NCBI GenBank assembly: GCA_900759575.1
Contig: CAAEVU010000124.1
Coordinates: 1 to 13,317 of the forward strand
Reading direction: 5' to 3'
DNA: 13,317 nucleotides
Source of the DNA: Clostridia bacterium
GTDB lineage: Bacteria > Bacillota > Clostridia > Oscillospirales > Acutalibacteraceae
Within the stretch, counting starts at the first letter, position 1; each line of letters begins with the position of its first letter. The notes beneath the pieces were generated by a model, which saw only the letters and a program-made list of their open reading frames with translations, was not told the DNA's origin and searched no databases. The position numbers and the translations under genes were made by a program. Below, in pieces: positions 1-6,007 of the stretch.

Positions 1-787
1 TGATCCCCAGTTTGTTGCCCATGTCGTACCGGGTGCCGGTAAAGTCCACAGCAGTCATGCCGTCCCGACGGGCCAAGGTGCGCATGGCATCGGTGAGCTG
101 GATCTCTCCACCTGCCCCGGGAGGAGTCTTGTCCAAAATGTCAAAGATCTCCGGGGGAAGCACGCAGCGTCCCAAAATGGAATACAGGGAAAGTTCCTGA
201 CCGGGTTGGGGCTTTTCAATCATGTCTGTGCAGCGGAAATAGTTGTCCTGAATGTGCTCTACTTTCAGGGAGGAATACTTAGAGATTGCTTCCCTGGAAA
301 CTTCCTTCACACCTACCACGCCGTTGCCAAACTGTTCGTACGCCCGAATAAGCTGACCGCAGGCAGGGTCCTCGCCCAAAATAACATCGTCGCCGTAGAG
401 TACGGCAAAGGGCTCGTTTCCTACAAACTCTCTGGCGCAGCCGATGGCGTGTCCCAGACCTTTTGTTTCCTTTTGACGAACGTAAAAAATGTTTGCCAGT
501 TTGGAAATGTTGACGATCTCGTTTAAAATGCCTTCCTTTTTCGGGTCACCGGCAAGGCGGCGTTCCAACTCGGGAGCCCGGTCAAAGTGGTCTTCCAGCA
601 GTCCTTTGCCTCGGTTTGTGATGATGAGAATATCCTCGATCCCGGAAGCGGCGGCTTCCTCCACAATATATTGAATGGCGGGTTTGTCCACAATAGGAAG
701 CATTTCCTTGGGCATTACCTTGGTGGCGGGGAGCACCCGTGTGCCCAGTCCTGCCGCGGGAATGACCGCTTTGCGTACTTTTTTCAT
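1..787 (-). CDS. galU: UTP-glucose-1-phosphate uridylyltransferase, 3' end cut off by the window
   Basis: The enzyme makes UDP-glucose from UTP and glucose-1-phosphate in the cytoplasm, supplying sugar for envelope polysaccharides and glycolipids. The reading frame begins at the ATG at 787 behind a strong AGGAGG site about 8 nt upstream, and 262 residues are visible. The N-terminal nucleotide-binding signature is intact (GLGTR at residues 13-17, followed by LPATK and PKEMLPI). Further in are the GalU-typical segments RQKETKGLGHA, YGDD, EKP, ILGRCVL and GGEIQLTDAM, ending near RYDMGNKLG. The family is usually about 290-300 residues, so roughly 30 C-terminal residues lie outside. It sits 31 nt downstream of the RING-like membrane protein gene with no terminator between them, so the two are probably co-transcribed. 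The family assignment is firm. Bacterial GalU homologues can be present in several copies, and this copy's specific polymer cannot be told. Confidence 0.95.
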   Translation of the reverse strand, partial: MKKVRKAVIPAAGLGTRVLPATKVMPKEMLPIVDKPAIQYIVEEAAASGIEDILIITNRGKGLLEDHFDRAPELERRLAGDPKKEGILNEIVNISKLANIFYVRQKETKGLGHAIGCAREFVGNEPFAVLYGDDVILGEDPACGQLIRAYEQFGNGVVGVKEVSREAISKYSSLKVEHIQDNYFRCTDMIEKPQPGQELSLYSILGRCVLPPEIFDILDKTPPGAGGEIQLTDAMRTLARRDGMTAVDFTGTRYDMGNKLGI

Positions 788-818
788 AACAGATCTCCTC
801 CTAAAGAACGTTTCCGGC

Positions 819-1898
819 TCATAGTAGCCAGAGGGGAATGTTGAGCACCAGCATATAGCACACAAACAGGCAAATAGCAATGGAGGCGTTCACACCGCCT
901 TTGGCGTCCAAAGTCATGTTGGGGTCCCCGTCGTTGCCGGCTGCTTTTACCTGCTGCACCGTGCGGATGCAGTGGCGCATATACATTTTATTTCCCCGAA
1001 TCCCCACGACGATCATCACCACAAGCATGGCGAGAGCACATAAGAACGGCAGACACACATAGAAGTACAGCATGGGGTTTTTCATCATGATCTGCGACAT
1101 GGCGATCTGCTGTTCGTAAGTGGGGTTGAATATTTGAGTGGTGTCGGCGCCGATCTGCTCCATCAGACTGTACACAGTGGGAGCGGCTACCAGGTATAAG
1201 GTGCATTGGAAAGCAATATAGAGGGCAAACATAATGGAAGTGATGATAGCTCCCCATTTATATTGCTTGCGGTACAGCAGCCATGCCCCGGAGCAGAGAA
1301 AAGCCATAAAGTTGAACTTGTTTTTGCCCGTCTGTTTCATATAGCGGAACACAGGCATGTAGTAACCGGTGTTTTGCTTCACAACTTTTGACGCGTCCCC
1401 AAAGGTCACGTTCACATCCAAGACTTCCGCAGGGGAAACACCGCCCATTGGGTCAAACGCAAAGGGAGTGCTGCCAAAACCTGCCTGGGGAGAAGAAAAT
1501 CCTCCAAACCCCCAGTAACTGTTAGGCTGTTGAGACTGAGTCTGATTGTAGGGATTGGGGTCTTGGCCCTTACCGGCGTTGGAATTGCGGTACTGTTGGG
1601 GCTGCCCGGAGAGAGAAGCGCCGCAGCGGTTGCAGAAAAGAGCGCTGTGAGCGTTCAGGGTGCCGCAGACAGGGCATTCCTGATCTTTGATTTCTGCCCG
1701 GGGGTCAGGAGCTTTGGGAGGAGCGGGAGGTTCCCAGGCTTTCCCGTCCTTGTGCAGGTCGTCGAAGATGCACTTGCCTTTTTCCTGATAGCAAGCCCGA
1801 TGGTAGGGGGCCCCGCATTCGGGGCAAACCACGATGTCGTCCCCAGAGCGGAACGGCACCCCGCACACGGGGCACTTGATCCCAGTATAATCCAGCAT
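819..1898 (-). CDS. Membrane protein with N-terminal prokaryotic RING-like domain, zinc ribbon and DUF2628-like C-terminus
   Basis: This 359-residue protein has no close named homologue that I recognise, but its architecture is clear. Residues 9-43 carry paired metal ligands (C9, C12, C25, C28, H33, C36, C43), with the CPECGAPYHRAC core typical of the prokaryotic RING finger/treble-clef family. A second zinc ribbon follows (C75, C78, C89, C92). Residues about 96-150 are rich in Gln, Asn, Pro, Ser and Gly and are probably disordered. The stretch NFMAFLCSGAWLLYRKQYKWG (around 196-216) resembles the DUF2628 signature. Hydrophobic segments lie at about 217-238, 277-300 and 337-358. The zinc domains are therefore probably cytosolic and tethered to the membrane. 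The ATG at 1898 has GGAAAGGA about 8 nt upstream and a good promoter (1938-1966). galU follows 31 nt downstream. The biochemical role is unknown. A ubiquitin-ligase-like activity should not be assumed, and zinc-dependent protein binding is the safer guess. Confidence 0.85.
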   Translation of the reverse strand: MLDYTGIKCPVCGVPFRSGDDIVVCPECGAPYHRACYQEKGKCIFDDLHKDGKAWEPPAPPKAPDPRAEIKDQECPVCGTLNAHSALFCNRCGASLSGQPQQYRNSNAGKGQDPNPYNQTQSQQPNSYWGFGGFSSPQAGFGSTPFAFDPMGGVSPAEVLDVNVTFGDASKVVKQNTGYYMPVFRYMKQTGKNKFNFMAFLCSGAWLLYRKQYKWGAIITSIMFALYIAFQCTLYLVAAPTVYSLMEQIGADTTQIFNPTYEQQIAMSQIMMKNPMLYFYVCLPFLCALAMLVVMIVVGIRGNKMYMRHCIRTVQQVKAAGNDGDPNMTLDAKGGVNASIAICLFVCYMLVLNIPLWLL

Positions 1899-1937
1899 AA
1901 GTGATCCTTTCCTTTTTCAGAGTTTAAGATTATATCT

Positions 1938-1966
1938 ATTTTACACGATTCTTTTCCAAAGCGCAA
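1938..1966 (-). promoter_or_regulatory. Sigma-A type promoter for the RING-like protein/galU pair
   Basis: On the minus strand the -35 box TTGCGC (1961-1966) and the -10 box TAAAAT (1938-1943) are separated by exactly 17 nt. Transcription would start near 1931, about 30 nt ahead of the ATG at 1898, which leaves room for the GGAAAGGA ribosome binding site. The assignment rests on match and spacing only. Confidence 0.7.
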
Positions 1967-2076
1967 CGAAATCCCCTTGAATTTTCAGTCTGTTAATATT
2001 TTTCACAATTTGGCCGCAGTTAAGGGATGAAAAGAAGCGTTTTCGCAAGAGAATGAAGGAAAGGGAAAGATATAGT

Positions 2077-2105
2077 TTGCTTTTTTTCTTTCAATCCGGT
2101 ATAAT
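2077..2105 (+). promoter_or_regulatory. Sigma-A type promoter for prfB
   Basis: The -35 box TTGCTT (2077-2082) and a perfect -10 box TATAAT (2100-2105) are 17 nt apart. Transcription would begin near 2112, about 30 nt before the prfB ATG at 2143. This position rules out an in-frame upstream ATG at 2053 as the normal start, because that codon lies ahead of the promoter. Confidence 0.8.
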
Positions 2106-2142
2106 AAGCGGAAGAATATCTTACGACGAAGGAAAGGTCGCT

Positions 2143-3270
2143 ATGCTGCAATTTGAAGAATTGAAACGGGAGTTAGAGGAACAGGAAAAAGCTTTGGAAG
2201 AACTGGGTCAAGCGCTGGGTCTGGAAAAGCTGCGGGAAGAAGTGGACATGTTGGAGCACAAGTCTGCGGAACCTGGATTTTGGGACAATATGGAGCAGGC
2301 CCAGAAGGTCACCCAGCGGATGGCGGCCTTGAAGGACAAGGACGCGTCCTATCAGAAGCTGCAAAGCCGTGCAGGAGATTGTATGGCTCTGATCGAAATG
2401 GGGGACGAGGCGGAGGACCTCTCTTTGGTTGACGAAGCCAAAGCGGAACTGGAGGCCATTGAAAAAGAGATCGCTTCCATGAAGCTGTCCACCCTGCTCA
2501 CCGGGGAATACGATAAAAACAACGCTATTTTGACCTTCCACGCCGGTTCCGGCGGCACGGAGGCCCAGGACTGGGCGGAAATGCTGTTCCGTATGTACAA
2601 CCGCTGGGCAGAGCGTCACGGTTACAAGGTGGAAACTCTGGACTATCTGGACGGTGACGAGGCCGGCTTGAAGAGCGCTTCCATCATGGTGGAAGGAGAA
2701 AACGCCTACGGATATCTGAAGAGCGAAGCAGGCGTGCATCGTCTGGTGCGGGTATCCCCCTTTGACGCAGCCGGCAGACGGCAGACTTCTTTTGCATCCT
2801 TGGAAGTCATGCCTGAAATGGAGCTGGACAACACGGTGGAGATTCCCCCGGAAGACATCAAAATGGAAGTGTACCGGGCCAGCGGCGCAGGTGGCCAGAA
2901 GGTCAATAAGACTTCTTCCGCCGTGCGTTTGATCCATATCCCCACTGGGATTGTGGTTTCCTGCCAGGTAGAGCGGAGCCAGTACCAGAACCGTGAAGTG
3001 GCTATGAAGATGCTGGTCGCCAAATTGGTGGAAATCAAAGAGCGGGAGAACTTGGAAAAGATTTCCGATATTAAAGGCGAGCAGAAAGAGATCACTTGGG
3101 GCAGCCAGATCCGCTCCTATGTGTTCATGCCGTATACCATGGTAAAAGATCACCGTACCGGCTATGAAACCGGTAACGTCAATGCTGTGATGGACGGCGA
3201 CCTGGATGGTTTTATCAACGCTTACCTCACCGCCCAAAGCCAGGGCACCTTGGGAGAAAATATCGAATAA
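2143..3270 (+). CDS. prfB: Peptide chain release factor 2 (no programmed frameshift)
   Basis: RF2 recognises UGA and UAA stop codons in the ribosomal A site and triggers peptide release. The 375-residue product carries the RF2-specific stop-recognition tripeptide SPF (205-207) and the GGQ catalytic motif (250-252) within SGAGGQKVNKTSSAVR. The N-terminal part is a helical, Glu-rich domain as expected, and the length is normal. I chose the ATG at 2143 because AAGGAAAGG precedes it and the promoter at 2077-2105 lies between it and the in-frame ATG at 2053. The N-terminal region reads straight through (ALGLEKLREEVD) with no in-frame TGA. The CUUUGAC-type frameshift of many prfB genes is therefore absent and RF2 cannot autoregulate that way here. 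The gene stands alone, with a divergent neighbour upstream and an intrinsic terminator after it. Confidence 0.97.
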   Translation: MLQFEELKRELEEQEKALEELGQALGLEKLREEVDMLEHKSAEPGFWDNMEQAQKVTQRMAALKDKDASYQKLQSRAGDCMALIEMGDEAEDLSLVDEAKAELEAIEKEIASMKLSTLLTGEYDKNNAILTFHAGSGGTEAQDWAEMLFRMYNRWAERHGYKVETLDYLDGDEAGLKSASIMVEGENAYGYLKSEAGVHRLVRVSPFDAAGRRQTSFASLEVMPEMELDNTVEIPPEDIKMEVYRASGAGGQKVNKTSSAVRLIHIPTGIVVSCQVERSQYQNREVAMKMLVAKLVEIKERENLEKISDIKGEQKEITWGSQIRSYVFMPYTMVKDHRTGYETGNVNAVMDGDLDGFINAYLTAQSQGTLGENIE

Positions 3271-3287
3271 GTCACTCAATGCTTTTG

Positions 3288-3315
3288 AGCCTCCGGTTTT
3301 GCCGGGGGCTTTTTT
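3288..3315 (+). terminator. Intrinsic terminator after prfB
   Basis: The 8-bp stem GCCTCCGG (3289-3296) / CCGGGGGC (3302-3309), with one G-U pair and a TTTTG loop, is extended by an A-T pair and followed by a run of six T (3310-3315). It lies 18 nt past the prfB stop. Confidence 0.9.
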
Positions 3316-3334
3316 CGTTCACCTTTTCCGCCGC

Positions 3335-3362
3335 TTGACGTACACTGTACTATTAACATGAT
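3335..3362 (+). promoter_or_regulatory. Weak candidate promoter with a small palindrome, ahead of the collagen-like gene
   Basis: TTGACG (3335-3340) is a good -35 match. Sixteen nt later comes CATGAT (3357-3362), only a 4-of-6 match to the -10 consensus. Overlapping the last base of the -35 and running into the spacer is a perfect short inverted repeat, GTACA-C-TGTAC (3340-3350), which could be an operator or could be chance. I saw no convincing sporulation sigma-E or sigma-K box here. The gene is preceded by the prfB terminator, so it needs some promoter of its own in this 67-nt gap. Confidence 0.3.
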
Positions 3363-3382
3363 GGGGAAATGGGGAACACACA

Positions 3383-4309
3383 ATGGATCATATAAATTGG
3401 TATAGATGCCCTCCTTGCCGGTGCCCTTGTCCTTCGGGCGTTCCTGGGCCCATGGGACCAGCAGGAGAACAGGGTCCCTCGGGGGAACCGGGTCCCCAAG
3501 GCCCACAGGGTCCCCAGGGGGTTATGGGTCCAACCGGTCCCAACGGTGCCACAGGAGCCACCGGTCAGGAAGGACCACAGGGCCCAACCGGTCCCACCGG
3601 CGCTACAGGAGCTACCGGTCCGGAAGGCCCTCAGGGCCCGACCGGTCCCACCGGTGCCACAGGAGCCACCGGTCCGGAAGGGCCACTGGGCCCAACCGGC
3701 CCCACCGGTGCTACAGGAGCTACCGGCCCGGAAGGTTCTCAAGGTCCAACCGGTCCCACCGGCGCTACGGGAGCTACCGGCCCGGAAGGGCCACAAGGCT
3801 CAACCGGTCCCACCGGCCCTACGGGAGCCACCGGTCAGGAAGGTCCCCAAGGTCCCACTGGTCCTACCGGTGCTACGGGAGCTACTGGGGCAACTGGTAC
3901 ATTGTCTCAGGACAGCGCTGCATCTTTTTATAATTATGGTGCTCTGTTTACGGTGGGCCAGAACTTGGATCTGTTTCCCGCGGTGACGGACCCAACGGGG
4001 AACATCACCCAGCTGGACAGTCAGCGGGTGGGATTGCAGCCGGGGAATTATCTGACCTCCTACAAAGTTTCCGCGGAATTGACCCAGCCGGGCTATTTAC
4101 AAGTGACTCCATTTTACAATGGAACGGCCCACTTGGAAAACGGGGTGTATTTCGCCACCACCGCCAACGGTTCTACTGCCGCGGGATCGGGGCATTTTAT
4201 CATTCCAGCATCTTCCGGAACCACCCTCTCTTTTTCGTATTCGGGGATCAGCAATGCCAGAAACGGGGAGGTCAATTTGACCTTGTTTCGCCTGCGTCAG
4301 GACCCCTAA
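3383..4309 (+). CDS. Collagen-like Gly-X-Y repeat protein, BclA-like architecture
   Basis: This 308-residue protein has three parts. A short N-terminus has four clustered cysteines (C9, C12, C14, C16) and no signal peptide. A collagen-like domain of 52 consecutive Gly-X-Y triplets (residues 19-174) is rich in GPT, GAT and GPE. A C-terminal domain of about 130 residues (about 178-308) is rich in beta-type sequence and resembles the trimerising C1q/TNF-like head of BclA-family spore proteins. Such proteins form trimeric stalks on the exosporium or cell surface of Firmicutes, and Thr-rich GXT triplets are typical O-glycosylation sites in that family. The lack of a signal peptide and the Cys-rich start would suit assembly onto the spore from inside the mother cell, but this is inference. 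The ATG at 3383 follows GGGGAA by about 8 nt. The gene is isolated, with terminators on both sides. Confidence 0.9.
   Translation: MDHINWYRCPPCRCPCPSGVPGPMGPAGEQGPSGEPGPQGPQGPQGVMGPTGPNGATGATGQEGPQGPTGPTGATGATGPEGPQGPTGPTGATGATGPEGPLGPTGPTGATGATGPEGSQGPTGPTGATGATGPEGPQGSTGPTGPTGATGQEGPQGPTGPTGATGATGATGTLSQDSAASFYNYGALFTVGQNLDLFPAVTDPTGNITQLDSQRVGLQPGNYLTSYKVSAELTQPGYLQVTPFYNGTAHLENGVYFATTANGSTAAGSGHFIIPASSGTTLSFSYSGISNARNGEVNLTLFRLRQDP
3527..3904 (+). repeat. Seven tandem 54-bp units encoding 18-residue collagen repeats
   Basis: Residues 49-174 fall into seven units of 18 residues with the consensus GPTGPTGATGATGPEGPQ. Units 2-5 are nearly identical. Unit 1 has GPN and GQE, unit 6 starts GST and carries GPT for the first GAT plus GQE, and unit 7 ends GATGTL. 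Synonymous codons vary between units (GGT/GGC/GGA, ACC/ACA/ACG), so the protein is better conserved than the DNA. Unit number is likely to vary between strains through slippage or recombination. Confidence 0.95.
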
Positions 4310-4354
4310 AAGAAACGCCGATGATCCCTTTTGGTGGATTGTCGGCGTTTCTTT
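4309..4354 (+). terminator. Long-stem terminator after the collagen-like gene
   Basis: A perfect 13-bp inverted repeat has its left arm AAAGAAACGCCGA at 4309-4321 and its right arm TCGGCGTTTCTTT at 4342-4354. The 20-nt loop can itself pair in part (ATCC with GGAT). The left arm starts on the last base of the stop codon. The right arm ends in a T-rich tract on the plus strand and the left arm begins A-rich, so it could work in both directions. Confidence 0.85.
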
Positions 4355-4394
4355 GTGAAAGTTGCCTTTAGCAGGTGTTTCCAGTAGGTTTTTC

Positions 4395-4423
4395 TTGCTT
4401 TTAACTTGTAAATAGTGTATAGT
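4395..4423 (+). promoter_or_regulatory. Sigma-A type promoter for the NfeD/SPFH pair
   Basis: The -35 box TTGCTT (4395-4400) and the -10 box TATAGT (4418-4423) are exactly 17 nt apart. Transcription would begin near 4430, about 50 nt before the chosen NfeD start. The -35 hexamer is identical to that of prfB. Confidence 0.7.
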
Positions 4424-4479
4424 AAAGCCAGCAACTCGCATAAGTATTTTGGAAATGAAGTGGAAAAAGGGGAATGCCT

Positions 4480-4953
4480 ATGAATGTGATGGATTTTGTA
4501 TGGCTGGGAATAGCGATTTTGGCGGCGATCGTGGAAGGAATCGTGCCAAGCCTAGTTTCCGTCTGGTTTGTACCCGGTGGCCTTGCCGCGTTGGTGGTAA
4601 GCCTGATGGGTGGGCCGCTTTGGCTGCAAATTTTGATTTTCCTGGCAGTGTCCATGGCAGCGTTGGCATTTACCCGGCCGCTTGCGAAGAAATTGCTGGA
4701 CCGGCGGCGGGAGCGCACCAACGCCGACCGTGTTGTGGGTGCAGTGGGCATTGTCATTCAGGACGTGGACAATGTGTTGTCCGTAGGCAGGGTGATGGTG
4801 ATGGGCAACAGTTGGTCAGCCCGTTCGACCCAGCCCAATGGGAAAATCGAAGCTGGTACCAAGGTGCGCATTGAAAGCATTGAGGGCGTTAAGCTGCTGG
4901 TCACGCCGGTAGCGATTGCCGATCAACCGGAAAAAGGAGAGAAGAACCTATGA
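4480..4953 (+). CDS. NfeD-family membrane protein, short form
   Basis: The 157-residue protein matches the short NfeD form without the N-terminal protease domain. Three hydrophobic segments (about 4-24, 26-44 and 48-66) are followed by a basic turn (KKLLDRRRERTNADR, about 71-84) and a C-terminal OB-fold-like domain. The family signature GRVMVMGNSWSARS (103-116) is clear. NfeD proteins pair with SPFH/stomatin-type proteins, and the OB domain is thought to help organise membrane microdomains. The reaction, if any, is not known. I chose the ATG at 4480 because AAAGGGGA lies 7 nt upstream. The in-frame ATG at 4474 would sit only 1-2 nt after that site. The stop overlaps the next start as ATGA, implying translational coupling and balanced amounts of the two proteins. 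Confidence 0.9.
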   Translation: MNVMDFVWLGIAILAAIVEGIVPSLVSVWFVPGGLAALVVSLMGGPLWLQILIFLAVSMAALAFTRPLAKKLLDRRRERTNADRVVGAVGIVIQDVDNVLSVGRVMVMGNSWSARSTQPNGKIEAGTKVRIESIEGVKLLVTPVAIADQPEKGEKNL

Positions 4954-5879
4954 TTGATCCCGCGGTGTTTACAACCATGTTTGTAGTGGTGGTCCTGGTG
5001 GTGTTCGTGTTGGCTGTGATCGTGGCCAACATCAAAATTGTGCCCCAAGCCCATTCCTATGTAGTGGAACGTCTGGGCGCGTTTCACGCCGCCTGGGGAA
5101 CAGGATTGCATGTGAAGATCCCCTTCCTGGACCGTATTGCGAAAAAAGTAAGCTTAAAAGAGCAAGTGATCGATTTCCCGCCCCAGCCTGTGATCACAAA
5201 GGATAACGTCACCATGCAGATCGATACGGTGGTGTATTTCCAGATCACAGACCCCAAGCTTTATGCCTATGGCGTAGAGAATCCCATTTCCGCCATTGAG
5301 AACTTGAGCGCTACCACGCTGCGGAACATTATTGGCGAGATGGAATTGGACCATACCTTGACGTCTCGGGACGTGATCAATTCCAAGATCCGGGTCATCC
5401 TGGATGAAGCCACCGACCCCTGGGGCATTAAAGTGAACCGTGTGGAGCTGAAAAATATTATTCCTCCCGCGGAGATTCAGGATTCCATGGAGAAACAGAT
5501 GAAGGCCGAACGGGAACGTCGTGCAAAGATCCTGGATGCCGAAGGCGAGAAACGCAGCGCGATCCTGATTGCAGAGGGACAGAAGGAGTCTGCGGTGCTC
5601 CGTGCGGAAGCCATTAAAGAGACAAAGATCCGGGAGGCACAGGGCGAAGCGGAAGCAATTCTGTCCGTGCAGAAGGCCATGGCGGATGCCATCCGTCTGA
5701 TGAACGAAGCTGCGCCCACCGACCAGGTCATTGCTTTGAAGAGTTTGGAAGCGTTTGAGAAAGCCGCCGATGGAAAGGCGACCAAGATCATCATTCCTTC
5801 CAATATCCAGAGTTTGGCGGGGTTGGCCACTTCCCTGAAAGAGCTGGTCACCGAAGTGCCCAAAGAAGGAAAATCCTAA
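4950..5879 (+). CDS. SPFH/band 7 membrane protein (stomatin/QmcA-like)
   Basis: The 309-residue protein has an N-terminal membrane anchor (about 7-29) and then a band 7/SPFH domain (about 30-180, with SYVVERLGAFHAAWGTGLHVKIPF at its start and DPWGIKVNRVELKNIIPP near its end). A long Ala/Glu/Arg-rich coiled coil follows (about 178-245, with repeated AEGE, AEGQ, RAEA and QGEAEA). A short C-terminal segment includes IIIPSNIQSLAGL. Such proteins oligomerise into rings or cages on the membrane and organise lipid domains or regulate partner proteases. The order NfeD then SPFH with a 4-nt overlap matches the known conserved pairing. The closest named types are QmcA (YbbK) and slipin, and HflC/HflK is less likely because only one SPFH gene is present. 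GGAGAG lies upstream of the ATG. A terminator follows directly. Confidence 0.92.
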   Translation: MIDPAVFTTMFVVVVLVVFVLAVIVANIKIVPQAHSYVVERLGAFHAAWGTGLHVKIPFLDRIAKKVSLKEQVIDFPPQPVITKDNVTMQIDTVVYFQITDPKLYAYGVENPISAIENLSATTLRNIIGEMELDHTLTSRDVINSKIRVILDEATDPWGIKVNRVELKNIIPPAEIQDSMEKQMKAERERRAKILDAEGEKRSAILIAEGQKESAVLRAEAIKETKIREAQGEAEAILSVQKAMADAIRLMNEAAPTDQVIALKSLEAFEKAADGKATKIIIPSNIQSLAGLATSLKELVTEVPKEGKS

Positions 5880-5885
5880 AAAGTA

Positions 5886-5919
5886 GAAAGGACGGCTTAG
5901 GCCGTCCTTTCCCTTTTTT
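5886..5919 (+). terminator. Intrinsic terminator after the SPFH gene
   Basis: A perfect 11-bp stem (GAAAGGACGGC at 5886-5896, GCCGTCCTTTC at 5901-5911) with a TTAG loop is followed by TTTTTT (5914-5919). It separates the NfeD/SPFH unit from the purine genes. Confidence 0.95.
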
Positions 5920-5940
5920 CTGGGGAATATAGGCCAAACC

Positions 5941-5969
5941 TTGCACTTTTCCCCATTTCAGTGTATACT
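5941..5969 (+). promoter_or_regulatory. Sigma-A type promoter for the purine operon
   Basis: The -35 box TTGCAC (5941-5946) and the -10 box TATACT (5964-5969) have the ideal 17-nt spacing. The start site would be near 5976, leaving a leader of only about 32 nt before purE. That leader is too short for a purine riboswitch, so any purine control must act at the promoter through a protein or through some other route. Confidence 0.75.
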
Positions 5970-6007
5970 TTTCCTGTATGTTTGTTTTTGGAAAGGATGG
6001 GATCTTT

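Noticed and set aside
2053..2142. N-terminal extension of prfB from the ATG at 2053
   Set aside because: The extension runs through the predicted promoter and would add 30 residues not expected in RF2. The ATG at 2143 has a ribosome binding site.
2173..3279. Long open frame on the minus strand over nearly all of prfB
   Set aside because: It is antisense to a firmly identified gene, its protein resembles nothing and it has no start signal. It follows from codon bias that avoids stops in the opposite frame.
3353..3796. Gly/Thr/Ser/Arg-rich frames on both strands over the collagen repeats
   Set aside because: They are frame-shifted and antisense readings of the 54-bp repeat. Only the Gly-X-Y frame has a ribosome binding site and a structured C-terminal domain.
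3527..3904. Regular direct repeats as a possible CRISPR array
   Set aside because: The 54-bp units are contiguous coding repeats without unique spacers.
5880..6007. Purine riboswitch ahead of purE
   Set aside because: The only structure is the terminator of the preceding gene, and the promoter leaves about 32 nt of leader.
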